A stretch of DNA of 64,000 nucleotides from Prochlorococcus sp. AG-418-O03 (GTDB lineage Bacteria > Cyanobacteriota > Cyanobacteriia > PCC-6307 > Cyanobiaceae), in the NCBI GenBank assembly GCA_003213855.1, contig QCMJ01000003.1:62001-126000 (forward strand). The letters are read 5' to 3'. Position numbers and translations under genes: made by a program. A model generated the notes under the pieces. The model worked only from the letters and a program-made list of their open reading frames with translations, ran no database searches and was not told the origin of the DNA. Below, piece after piece: positions 1-8,364 of the stretch; within the stretch, counting starts at the first letter, position 1; each line of letters opens with the position of its first letter.

Positions 1-118
1 TTCAGTAGAAAAATGGAGAAATTTAAACGAATTAGATAGATTTGCTTTTTGCAAATTAGTTAGGCCCAGTCATGAACACAACAATTTAGATAGAGCATTT
101 GATGAGATTCTGAAATAA
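1..118 (+). CDS. narM: NarM-like nitrate reductase associated protein, C-terminal fragment (truncated by window edge)
   Basis: Open frame from nt 2 to TAA at 116-118: SVEKWRNLNELDRFAFCKLVRPSHEHNNLDRAFDEILK. Resembles the C-terminus of cyanobacterial NarM-type proteins (L..RFAL.KL.RPSHE..N); adjacent to narB. Confidence 0.7.
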   Translation, partial: SVEKWRNLNELDRFAFCKLVRPSHEHNNLDRAFDEILK

Positions 119-127
119 AATTATTGC

Positions 128-2239
128 CTAGTTTGGAACAATTATTACTGAGCATGCTTTTAATTCCGGTTGTTTTGATATCGGGCATGACTTTTCATGC
201 ATCAAAGAGTTTACTTCACACATATTTTTTTGACTAAAACCCCAATGCATTGGTAAAAAAACTGTACCTGCTTTAATTTTGTCAGTAATCTGAACTTTTG
301 CTTGAACTTCCCCTCTTTTGGATTTAATTTTTACTATTTCATCATTTTTGATTTTTAAAGATAAAGCATCTTTAGAATTAATTTCCAATAACGGTTCTGG
401 ATTCTTTTTTGTAAGTTTTTGAACTTTAGAAGTTCTTGTCATTGTATGCCATTGACTTAGATATCTTCCAATTGTCAAAATTAGTGGGTACTCATCTGAA
501 GGGGGTTCAGCCAACCCTATAGGATCATCAATACAAAAATTTGCTTTGCCAGTCTCAGTTGGGAAATAACCATCTTCATATAATCTTTTTGAAGATGTAC
601 TAGGTACGCTGCCTTTGGGATAAGGCCATTGTTGAGGACCATGATTTTTTAATAATTGATATGATAATCCGCTCATATCGCATAATCTTTTTGTAGTCGT
701 TTTTAAAAATTCATCATAAACTTCCGATGAAGATTCATATTCAAATTGTTTGAAATAGCCTATCTTCTGTCCTACTTCAGCAAATATTTGCCAATCTGGT
801 TTTGAATTTTTATTCGATTCTCTGAAAGATGGGCAAAGGGTTACTCTTCTTTCTGAATTTGTCATAACACCATCTTTTTCGCTCCATTGAGCCGCGGGCA
901 ATACTAGATGAGCATATTTAATTGATTCACTTTGTTCATAAGATTCGTTGAGGATAATTAAAGGACATTTTGAAAGTGATTTTTTTACAAAGTTTAAATT
1001 AGGCATGCTAACCAAAGGGTTTGTAGCTGCAATCCACCAAATTTTCACAGATCCTTTTTTTATAGCTTCTATTTGTTCAAATGCAGATAGACCCTGTTTT
1101 GCAGATATCTTTCCCTCAGGGAACCCCCATATTTTTTCAATTTCATTCCTATCTATTTTATTTTTTACAAACCTATATCCTGGAAGAAGGTGCGATAGTC
1201 CACCAGCTTCTCTCCCCCCCATAGCGTTTGGTTGGCCAGTCAAAGAAAAAGGACCAGAACCTTCTTTGCCTATTTGGCCTGTCATTAGATGAAGATTTAT
1301 TAGCCCATTTACTGCTGCTGTACCCTCCTGCCTTTGATTCAAACCCATAGACCAGAGACTTAAAACATTTTTGCTTTCTCCCCATAATTTTGCAATATCA
1401 ATAATTGTTTTCTCGGATATATTGCAAATTTCACTTATTTTTATTAAATCCCATTTTTGTATATGTTTTACAAAATCAAAATAGCTTTCGGTGGACTTAT
1501 CAATGAAATTTTGATCAGTTAATTGATTCTTATAAAGATAATTCGCAATCCCAATGAATAAAAAAAGATCTGTTCCAGAAGAAATTTGTAAGTAAAAATC
1601 TGCTATGGATGAAGTTTCTGTTTCTCTTGGATCGATTACTATTACTTTTAAATTATCATTTACGTTTCTTTTACGTTTTTTAATTCGATCAAAGAGAACG
1701 GGATGACATTCTGCAGTATTTGTCCCTATTAATAAAATTAAGGAGCAATGATCAATATCTTCATAACAACAAGGAGGGCCATCAGAGCCAAAACTTCTGT
1801 TATATCCAGCTACTGCTGAGCTCATGCATAGTCTTGAATTAGCATCAAAATTATTTGTGCCTATTGCTCCCTTGAGAAGCTTTTGGGCTACATAATAATC
1901 TTCAGTATGAAATTGACCTGAGCCATACATAGCTATTGAATCAGGTCCATAATTCTTTATAGAACTCAAAATATTCTCTTTCAGAATTTCGTATGATTCG
2001 TCCCAGGAAATTTCTTTAAATTCTTCATTTAAATTTTCCCTGTAAAGTGGTACTTTTAATCTCCCATCTTTTAGGGTCTCACAAACTGTTGCTCCTTTTA
2101 CGCACAATTTACCTTGAGATGAAGGACTATCCCTATCTCCACTTACTAACCATTTATCATCAGAAACCGAACTTTTAGGCTTCATTTTTAAACCACAGCC
2201 AACACCGCAATATGGGCATTGACTTTTAGTAAAATTCAT
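128..2239 (-). CDS. narB: Assimilatory (ferredoxin-type) nitrate reductase, molybdopterin/4Fe-4S
   Basis: 703 aa; N-terminal CPYCGVGCG 4Fe-4S motif, molybdopterin oxidoreductase signatures (GSGQFHTEDYYV, TGQPNAMGGREAGGL), next to nitrate transporter and Mo-cofactor genes. Confidence 0.95.
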   Translation of the reverse strand: MNFTKSQCPYCGVGCGLKMKPKSSVSDDKWLVSGDRDSPSSQGKLCVKGATVCETLKDGRLKVPLYRENLNEEFKEISWDESYEILKENILSSIKNYGPDSIAMYGSGQFHTEDYYVAQKLLKGAIGTNNFDANSRLCMSSAVAGYNRSFGSDGPPCCYEDIDHCSLILLIGTNTAECHPVLFDRIKKRKRNVNDNLKVIVIDPRETETSSIADFYLQISSGTDLFLFIGIANYLYKNQLTDQNFIDKSTESYFDFVKHIQKWDLIKISEICNISEKTIIDIAKLWGESKNVLSLWSMGLNQRQEGTAAVNGLINLHLMTGQIGKEGSGPFSLTGQPNAMGGREAGGLSHLLPGYRFVKNKIDRNEIEKIWGFPEGKISAKQGLSAFEQIEAIKKGSVKIWWIAATNPLVSMPNLNFVKKSLSKCPLIILNESYEQSESIKYAHLVLPAAQWSEKDGVMTNSERRVTLCPSFRESNKNSKPDWQIFAEVGQKIGYFKQFEYESSSEVYDEFLKTTTKRLCDMSGLSYQLLKNHGPQQWPYPKGSVPSTSSKRLYEDGYFPTETGKANFCIDDPIGLAEPPSDEYPLILTIGRYLSQWHTMTRTSKVQKLTKKNPEPLLEINSKDALSLKIKNDEIVKIKSKRGEVQAKVQITDKIKAGTVFLPMHWGFSQKNMCEVNSLMHEKSCPISKQPELKACSVIIVPN

Positions 2240-2274
2240 AAAATTTCTTTTATAAATATCTCAATAGTTATTGG

Positions 2275-3828
2275 TTAAACGTAATTTTCAGCTTTTTCGC
2301 CTTCATAAGCATCAGCGAATGATCCTTGAGGTTCCTTTAAAAAGAAATAACAGAAGAATCCAACTATTAATCCTGCTATACCTAAGACTTGGAAGAAGGC
2401 ACTATTTGAAGCAGCAATTATTTCTGGAGAAGGATCTTTACCTCCACCCATCCATAAAGGTAAAAGGCTATAAATATTTAGATAAGTTACCGCACCAACA
2501 TTTCCATAAGCTCCAACCAATCCAGCTATTTGTCCTGTAACTCTTTTTTTAACTAAGGGAACTAAAGCAAAAGTTGAACCTTCTCCTGATTGTACAAAAA
2601 ATGAACAAAGCATAGTTAAAAATACAGCCATAAGAATTCCCGCTGATCCTGTAAAAGTTCCAGGTTTTATTAAAGACATCAATAGATATCCAAACCCTAA
2701 TCCCATAGTTAGGAATCCCATTGTATTTTTTCTATTGCCTGTTCTGTCAGATATCAATCCTCCGGCAGGTCTAGCTATTAAATTCACAAATGCATAACAT
2801 GATGCAAGAATTCCGGCTACAGCTTTAGGTAAATCAAATGTAAATTCAAAGAAACTAGGAAGCATTGAAACTACTGCCAATTCTGATCCAAAATTCACAA
2901 TGTAAGTTAACTCCAAGATCGCTACTTGTTTGAATTCATATCTATCTTCTTTAGGGTAAATTTTAGTTCCATTTAATAATTCAATATTCGTTCTTATAAT
3001 TCCCCAAGTTTGGAAAATAAACCAAGCTAAAACTGCGATTAAGGCTATTGGATAAGTAGATGAAGTAAGGAAACCTACTTTTTGAAGTCTCCAACATAGG
3101 ACTGAAAGAATTGCTGCGAATGGGACATTCATTCCAATTAAACCCCAGAAATCTCTTATACTCGTTACTTCTAAACCAGCTGTTTTTGCAGGCCTTTGAT
3201 AAGGTTTTCCTGGAGGTGTATCAGTCACACTAAAGAAATAAATAATTCCATAAACGAAAGAAATAATTCCTGTAAGAGCAATAGCCCCCCTCCAATTAAG
3301 TACAGCTCCAGTAGGCAACTCAAACCCTCCTGAAAAAGACAAGAATCCAGCTACAGCAACAAGAGAAAGAGCAGAAAAAGCAGATCCAAAATTTCCCCAT
3401 CCTCCATATATTCCCTCAGCCAAACCAATTTCTTTAGGAGGGAACCACTCAGATACCATTCTTATTCCGATAACAAAACCTGCTCCTACTATTGATAAAA
3501 GCAATCTCGCAATAACGAGTTGATTGAAGTCTTGCGCACTTGCAAATAATAAACATGGCACTACAGAAAATATCAAAATTGATGAGTAAGTTTTTCTTGG
3601 GCCAAATTTATCCAATAACATTCCAATCAAAACTCTTGCAGGAATAGTCAAAGCAACATTACATATTGCTACTGTTCTAATTTGAGCAACAGATAAACCT
3701 AAATCGGCTTTAACAGTAGTTGCAAGAGGTGCGAGGTTAAACCAAACAACAAAAGTAAGGAAAAAGGCAAACCAGGTGAGGTGAAGAGTTCTATATCTGC
3801 CATTTAAAGACCAAACGTCACTTAACAT
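2275..3828 (-). CDS. nrtP: MFS nitrate/nitrite permease (NrtP/NapA type)
   Basis: 517 aa, multi-TM MFS protein with NNP-family features (TWFAFFLTFVVWFNLAPL, AGFGN-like GGWGNFGSAFS); co-directional with narB. Confidence 0.92.
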   Translation of the reverse strand: MLSDVWSLNGRYRTLHLTWFAFFLTFVVWFNLAPLATTVKADLGLSVAQIRTVAICNVALTIPARVLIGMLLDKFGPRKTYSSILIFSVVPCLLFASAQDFNQLVIARLLLSIVGAGFVIGIRMVSEWFPPKEIGLAEGIYGGWGNFGSAFSALSLVAVAGFLSFSGGFELPTGAVLNWRGAIALTGIISFVYGIIYFFSVTDTPPGKPYQRPAKTAGLEVTSIRDFWGLIGMNVPFAAILSVLCWRLQKVGFLTSSTYPIALIAVLAWFIFQTWGIIRTNIELLNGTKIYPKEDRYEFKQVAILELTYIVNFGSELAVVSMLPSFFEFTFDLPKAVAGILASCYAFVNLIARPAGGLISDRTGNRKNTMGFLTMGLGFGYLLMSLIKPGTFTGSAGILMAVFLTMLCSFFVQSGEGSTFALVPLVKKRVTGQIAGLVGAYGNVGAVTYLNIYSLLPLWMGGGKDPSPEIIAASNSAFFQVLGIAGLIVGFFCYFFLKEPQGSFADAYEGEKAENYV

Positions 3829-3857
3829 GAAAATTTTTTCGAGAATGATTTTTAAGC

Positions 3858-3900
3858 AATTTATATTTCGATCAATGCATTCATTTGTATTATTTAATAC
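3858..3900 (-). promoter_or_regulatory. NtcA-activated promoter for nrtP: GTATTATTTAATAC (3887-3900), 23 nt spacer, -10 TAAATT (3858-3863, minus)
   Basis: Perfect GTA-N8-TAC with canonical spacing to a TAN3T -10 on the minus strand; predicted TSS ~25 nt before the nrtP start codon. Confidence 0.75.
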
Positions 3901-4001
3901 GAAATCTGGTTTTTAAGAAATGCAACTTTTTTAAAAGACTAGAATTAATAGTCAGCACTAATAAAATCAAAAATTGGGGGAAATTATTAATTTGATTTTT
4001 G

Positions 4002-4015
4002 GTACTATCCGATAC
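4002..4015 (+). promoter_or_regulatory. Second perfect NtcA box GTACTATCCGATAC upstream of mobA-moaA
   Basis: Perfect GTA-N8-TAC 33 nt before the mobA ATG; -10 element not clear at canonical spacing. Confidence 0.55.
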
Positions 4016-4048
4016 ATAAAATACTCGTGGGAAAATATTACCTAAGTT

Positions 4049-4654
4049 ATGGAAATAAAACTTAAAAAATTTAAAGCATTCATTTTGGCTGGTGGCAAGA
4101 GTTCAAGGATGGGATCTGATAAAGCACTCATTAAACATCATGAAGGAGGGAATTGGCTGACTCACAAAATAAAAATATTAAATAACCTTCATTTAGAGAC
4201 TTTTGTAATAACAAATTATACTTCTCATTTAAAGGAAGTTGATAAAAGTAATAATGTTGAGTTTATTTCAGATGCCCAACCCTTTGATGGACCCTTAACT
4301 TGTATAGAACAAATTTTTTCATCTTTTAAAAAAACCACTAAAAATATACTAATCATCCCAGTCGATATGCCTAATTTGAATACGAAATTAATTTATTCAC
4401 TTTTTAAATCATGGGAAGAAAATCAAAATTTTGCGGTAATATCCCATGATGGAATTTTTGCACAACCATTATTCGGAATTTATCCCATCAATGAAGAAAA
4501 TCATTTTAAATTAAAAAAAAAGTTATCCTCTGAGAAGAAAAATTTTCTCGGCTGGGTTGATCAAATTCCCCATAAATATTTCTATGCAAACAATGGAGAT
4601 TTAATTAATATAAATTCCAAGAGAGAATTTTTAAATATGAATAATGGAATTTAA
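4049..4654 (+). CDS. mobA: Molybdenum cofactor guanylyltransferase
   Basis: 201 aa; N-terminal FILAGGKSSRMGSDKALI nucleotidyltransferase signature. Confidence 0.93.
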   Translation: MEIKLKKFKAFILAGGKSSRMGSDKALIKHHEGGNWLTHKIKILNNLHLETFVITNYTSHLKEVDKSNNVEFISDAQPFDGPLTCIEQIFSSFKKTTKNILIIPVDMPNLNTKLIYSLFKSWEENQNFAVISHDGIFAQPLFGIYPINEENHFKLKKKLSSEKKNFLGWVDQIPHKYFYANNGDLININSKREFLNMNNGI

Positions 4655-5705
4655 GCAATTGGAGGATAATAGAAAAAGAAAGTTAAAAGTTTTAAGGTTA
4701 TCTCTTAAACAAAATTGCAATTTTTCATGTATTTACTGTAAGCCTGAGAACTCTAGTTTGGATGTTTTAAATATTGAACAATTTAAAAAGTTAATTTTAG
4801 TCAGTTGTCGATTAGGGGTAAATTCTTTAAGAATCACTGGAGGAGAACCTTTATTGAGTTCTCAATTAGATGAACTTCTTTATGAAATTAAATCGCGAAG
4901 ATTAGAAGAATCAAATCCAGTAGCTAATTTACAGGATATTTCTCTAACCACAAATGGATATTTGCTCTCTAAGAAAAAAGCTAATGAGCTTTTTAAAAAT
5001 GGTTTAGACCGCATAACAGTAAGTTTAGATGCGATTGATCCTGATATTTTTTCAAACATGATTGGAGAGGAAAATAAAATTATTGGCAAAGAAAAATTAT
5101 TTACTGTCCTTGAAGGAATAGATCATGCAATTAATGCTGGATTTAATCCAAAGGCGGGGAAATTAAAAATAAATGCAGTTATAAAAAAAGAGATTAATGA
5201 CAATCAAATTTTTGAATTAGTTGATTTTGCAAAAAAAAGGTCTATAGAAATTCGTTTCATTGAGTATATGGACGTAGGGATATCTAATAATTGGCAGCCA
5301 TCAGATGTTTTTTTCTCTGAAAGAATTATTAGGCTATTAAAGAAGAAACATCGATTAAAAGACTACGGAAGAAAGGAGGGACAAACTGCTAATAGATGGT
5401 ACATGAGTGATTCAAATAGTTTTGTAAGTACAATCTCTTCAATAAGTAATCCTTTTTGTTCAGACTGTAATAGATTGAGGATAACTAGCGATGGTTATGC
5501 TTATACATGTCTTTTTTCTAATGAAGGTATAAATCTAAACCCATGGTTGTCTCTACCAATTAATCTCCATGAATTGGAAAATAAAATCAAGAGCATTTGG
5601 GAAGCTAGAGAAGATAACTATAGTGAAGATCGATTTAAAGTAATAGAGAAAACAACTGACAAAAATCAAAAAATTCATCCATCAATGTCATATCTTGGGG
5701 GATAA
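4644..5705 (+). CDS. moaA: GTP 3',8-cyclase (molybdenum cofactor biosynthesis radical SAM protein)
   Basis: 353 aa; CNFSCIYC radical SAM motif, TGGEPLL, C-terminal CSDCNRLRITSDG and terminal GG; overlaps mobA by 11 nt. Confidence 0.95.
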   Translation: MEFKQLEDNRKRKLKVLRLSLKQNCNFSCIYCKPENSSLDVLNIEQFKKLILVSCRLGVNSLRITGGEPLLSSQLDELLYEIKSRRLEESNPVANLQDISLTTNGYLLSKKKANELFKNGLDRITVSLDAIDPDIFSNMIGEENKIIGKEKLFTVLEGIDHAINAGFNPKAGKLKINAVIKKEINDNQIFELVDFAKKRSIEIRFIEYMDVGISNNWQPSDVFFSERIIRLLKKKHRLKDYGRKEGQTANRWYMSDSNSFVSTISSISNPFCSDCNRLRITSDGYAYTCLFSNEGINLNPWLSLPINLHELENKIKSIWEAREDNYSEDRFKVIEKTTDKNQKIHPSMSYLGG

Positions 5706-5780
5706 AAAATTATTTAGTATAAATAACAACATCATATATTCTTAATTCGAGGGAAATTAACATCAAATTTATATTCTTGG

Positions 5781-5921
5781 ATGCGTTTAGCAATCTTACT
5801 TGGTTTTATTTTGGGGGTAACTCACGGAACTGTTGTTTCCGAAAGTTATTCTGCAAACAATTATGAAAATAATCAATTATTTTTTACTCAAAAAAATTCA
5901 AATATATTTTCTTCACTTTAA
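5781..5921 (+). CDS. Hypothetical small protein with N-terminal hydrophobic segment (46 aa)
   Basis: ATG..TAA ORF MRLAILLGFILGVTHGTVVSESYSANNYENNQLFFTQKNSNIFSSL; below the length of the supplied ORF track, read by eye. Confidence 0.35.
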   Translation: MRLAILLGFILGVTHGTVVSESYSANNYENNQLFFTQKNSNIFSSL

Positions 5922-5952
5922 GATTTAATTTCTTATTTTTTAATAAGTTTTT

Positions 5953-5994
5953 GTATTGCCATTAACATCTTGTAAATTAAATTATACTTATAGT
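5953..5994 (+). promoter_or_regulatory. Candidate NtcA promoter: GTATTGCCATTAAC (5953-5966), 22 nt spacer, TATAGT -10 (5989-5994)
   Basis: GTA-N8-AAC (GTN10AC) box exactly 22 nt upstream of a TAN3T -10; predicted TSS ~6001, just ahead of the riboswitch candidate. Confidence 0.6.
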
Positions 5995-6000
5995 AAGAAT

Positions 6001-6080
6001 GTAGCGTAGACTACATAAACGTTCATCTCGTTTTTCGAGCCGCATTAAGATTGAAGCCAAGGAACGGGGACTTCAGTCAA
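6001..6080 (+). promoter_or_regulatory. Candidate glutamine-II riboswitch (downstream-peptide RNA motif)
   Basis: ACGTTCATCTCGTTTTTCGAGCCGCATTAAGATTGAAGCCAAGGAACGGGGACTTCAGTC. P1 CGTTC(6020-6024)/GAACG(6062-6066), hairpin CTCG/CGAG (6027-6030/6036-6039), pseudoknot TGAAG(6052-6056)/CTTCA(6071-6075) directly before the ORF start. Confidence 0.75.
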
Positions 6081-6082
6081 AA

Positions 6083-6412
6083 ATGAAATTTAGTCACATA
6101 ACTATTATGTCTAATAACGTATCTACCACAGTAAGTAGTAACAATATTACTGCTGTATTTGCAGGTTTTCTTGGAGCATTTATTGTTGGTTCTCTTGGTG
6201 TCCAACTTGTAAGAACCCAAAAGCCTTCTTTTCAATCTCAACCATTAAAAGTTCAACCAGTTATCGCTCATCAATCAACTTTATGGGCAGCTTTAGGAGA
6301 ACAAGATACTCCTATTGTTAAAAATAAAGTTTCTAATGCAAAAACTACAGGAGTTGTACCTGTTATAGGTTCTGAAGCAACTCTTTGGGCTCCTCTAGGT
6401 TTAGGTAATTAG
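6083..6412 (+). CDS. Hypothetical small protein with one TM segment and duplicated TLWAxLG motif; riboswitch target (start could be 6107)
   Basis: 109 aa ORF; alternative ATG at 6107 (MSNNVSTT...). Contains STLWAALGEQ and ATLWAPLGLG repeats. Confidence 0.75.
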   Translation: MKFSHITIMSNNVSTTVSSNNITAVFAGFLGAFIVGSLGVQLVRTQKPSFQSQPLKVQPVIAHQSTLWAALGEQDTPIVKNKVSNAKTTGVVPVIGSEATLWAPLGLGN

Positions 6413-6437
6413 TAAATTAGGTCTTTTAATAAACCGA

Positions 6438-6463
6438 AGGGGGTTTTTAACCCCCTTTTTTTT
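6438..6463 (+). terminator. Rho-independent terminator
   Basis: AGGGGGTTTTTAACCCCCTTTTTTTT stem-loop plus T-tract after the 6083..6412 ORF. Confidence 0.85.
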
Positions 6464-6714
6464 ATTAATTGCATTAAAAAGATGATTGAAAATTTTCAAT
6501 TCAATTCATGGATAACTATAAATTAAATCAGGGTTTGAAAACAATGTAATCGTAGATACCAACAGCTTTTTGATTAATTGATTATAAATTAAAAACACGA
6601 GTTAACCCGTTCCAATTTGTTGACTCTGAGGTTTTAACCGTTGACTCCTTATCTACTTCTAGTTGTGACTCGCTAGTTTCAAGATTCAAAAATGGTACTT
6701 ATATATCTTAAATT

Positions 6715-6852
6715 ATGGAAAAAAAAATCGCAAAGAAATACGCCGCTCTTATAGTCCAGGCTAATAATTCAACTGGCAGAAAAGAAGCTTTGTCATTGAT
6801 TAAGCAAGCAACAAAATTAAAAACCAAACTTGATCAATACGAAATGATGTAG
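6715..6852 (+). CDS. Hypothetical small basic protein (45 aa)
   Basis: ATG..TAG: MEKKIAKKYAALIVQANNSTGRKEALSLIKQATKLKTKLDQYEMM. Confidence 0.55.
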   Translation: MEKKIAKKYAALIVQANNSTGRKEALSLIKQATKLKTKLDQYEMM

Positions 6853-6966
6853 TCTCTTAAAATCTACAGGATATTCAAGATGAGGTAGAAACTAGTTCCT
6901 TTTTTTTTTATCCTGCTATAAAAAATACTAAGAGATTATTTAACTTCTCTGCTTTAATAAAATATC

Positions 6967-7257
6967 GTGGAATTAACTGAGCTAATTAAGGATTACGTTG
7001 CTACAGAATTATTATCAAGTATTGAAATTGATTTTCTTGAAGGAGAATTATGGGAAACCACTCAACATATTGCAGAAATAAATACAGTTATCAAAGCCCC
7101 AAAAAATATATGCAAGAAATTGGGACTAGATGAAAAATCTTGCTGGCAATTATGTTGTGCAGCCGTACTTGACTCATCAAGACCATTAAAAAATGGACAA
7201 AATAGAGTAGATGATTTTAAAAAATTAATTAATCGATATGAAATTAGCTACATATAA
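6967..7257 (+). CDS. Hypothetical protein (GTG start)
   Basis: 96 aa ORF, no family recognised. Confidence 0.6.
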   Translation: MELTELIKDYVATELLSSIEIDFLEGELWETTQHIAEINTVIKAPKNICKKLGLDEKSCWQLCCAAVLDSSRPLKNGQNRVDDFKKLINRYEISYI

Positions 7258-7269
7258 ACTAAAGACTCA

Positions 7270-7566
7270 ATGATACGTTTACTTATTGCTTCAATTCTTT
7301 TTTTTACTCCACTAGGAGGTTTTGCTGATGAAAAGCAAAGAGAAATTGAGAATGAAGCTCTAAATCTTGTTATTAAAAAATATGGAAAAGGCTTAGAAAA
7401 TAGATTAAAAGGAACGGGAGTGACTCCCAGTTATCGAAGTTGGTATGAAAATGATTGTTTTGTGAGTATTGCAGCAGGTACATACCAAGAAGATACTTGG
7501 TCGGCAATGAAGTGGTTTAGCGTTAATGTCTGTTCTGAATCAGCTGAAATAATGGAAATTGAATGA
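7270..7566 (+). CDS. Hypothetical secreted protein
   Basis: 98 aa ORF with signal-peptide-like N-terminus (MIRLLIASILFFTPLGGFADE); overlaps the next gene by 4 nt. Confidence 0.65.
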   Translation: MIRLLIASILFFTPLGGFADEKQREIENEALNLVIKKYGKGLENRLKGTGVTPSYRSWYENDCFVSIAAGTYQEDTWSAMKWFSVNVCSESAEIMEIE

Positions 7567-8300
7567 AGGAAATAAAACGCCTATTAGTTTTGCAGCATTT
7601 AGAAATAGAGGGTCCTGGTCTTTTTGAACAATTTGCTAAAGAAAGAGATTTAAAAATAGAAATTATTCGTTTAGATAATAAAAATGCTCTTCCGCAAACA
7701 AAAAAAGGTGACTTAATTTTAATTATGGGTGGACCAATGGGTGTTAAAGATATTGGAAGCGAAAAATATCCATGGCTTAAGTTAGAAAAAGATTTTATAA
7801 AAAAAGAATTAGAAAATGAGAGACCTATAGTCGGTGTTTGCTTAGGTGCTCAGTTGCTTGCGAGTGCTGCTGGGGGAGATGTAGAAATTCTTAAATATGG
7901 ATCACCTCCAAAAGCATTACCAGAAATTGGATGGTCTCAAATTTTCATAGACAAATCGAATAAAGACTTTAAAGCACTGTTTGAAGACCCTTTTCATGTA
8001 CTACATTGGCATGGAGATAGGATTTTATTACCTAATAAAGCAGTACTCATTGCTAGTAGTGCACGTTGTAAGGAACAGTTTTTTAGGATTGGTAATTTTG
8101 CTTACGGATTACAATTCCATATAGAGACGACGGGGGGAATGATAAATAACTGGATAAAAGAAGATAAAGAGTTTGTCCTTAAAGGATTAGGCTTAAATGG
8201 TCAGGAAATTTTAAAAGAAGAGAATAAAAAATATATTGATAAAACTTTTTCAAAAAGAAAGCTTCTAATAAGTAAATTATTTGAATTATTAGATAATTAA
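7563..8300 (+). CDS. Class I glutamine amidotransferase (GMP synthase-like)
   Basis: 245 aa; GVCLGAQLLA nucleophile motif, GGPMGV, LQFHIE. Confidence 0.85.
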   Translation: MKEIKRLLVLQHLEIEGPGLFEQFAKERDLKIEIIRLDNKNALPQTKKGDLILIMGGPMGVKDIGSEKYPWLKLEKDFIKKELENERPIVGVCLGAQLLASAAGGDVEILKYGSPPKALPEIGWSQIFIDKSNKDFKALFEDPFHVLHWHGDRILLPNKAVLIASSARCKEQFFRIGNFAYGLQFHIETTGGMINNWIKEDKEFVLKGLGLNGQEILKEENKKYIDKTFSKRKLLISKLFELLDN

Positions 8301-8322
8301 AAAGGGCATAATCCATTAAAAA

Positions 8323-8346
8323 AGGGCTTGATAAAGCCCTGAAAAA
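8323..8346. terminator. Hairpin terminator between convergent genes
   Basis: AGGGCTTGATAAAGCCCT with flanking A/T tracts. Confidence 0.55.
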
Positions 8347-8364
8347 ATTTAAAAAGGATTTTTA

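Noticed and set aside
948-1292. 114-aa plus-strand ORF
   Set aside because: Antisense to narB, no recognisable domain.
2271-2540. 89-aa plus-strand ORF
   Set aside because: Antisense to nrtP, low-complexity composition from reverse reading of a TM protein.
6001-6014. GTAGCGTAGACTAC as a third perfect NtcA box
   Set aside because: It matches GTA-N8-TAC but lies at the predicted transcript 5' end and would place the TSS inside the riboswitch. More likely a 5' hairpin of the leader RNA.
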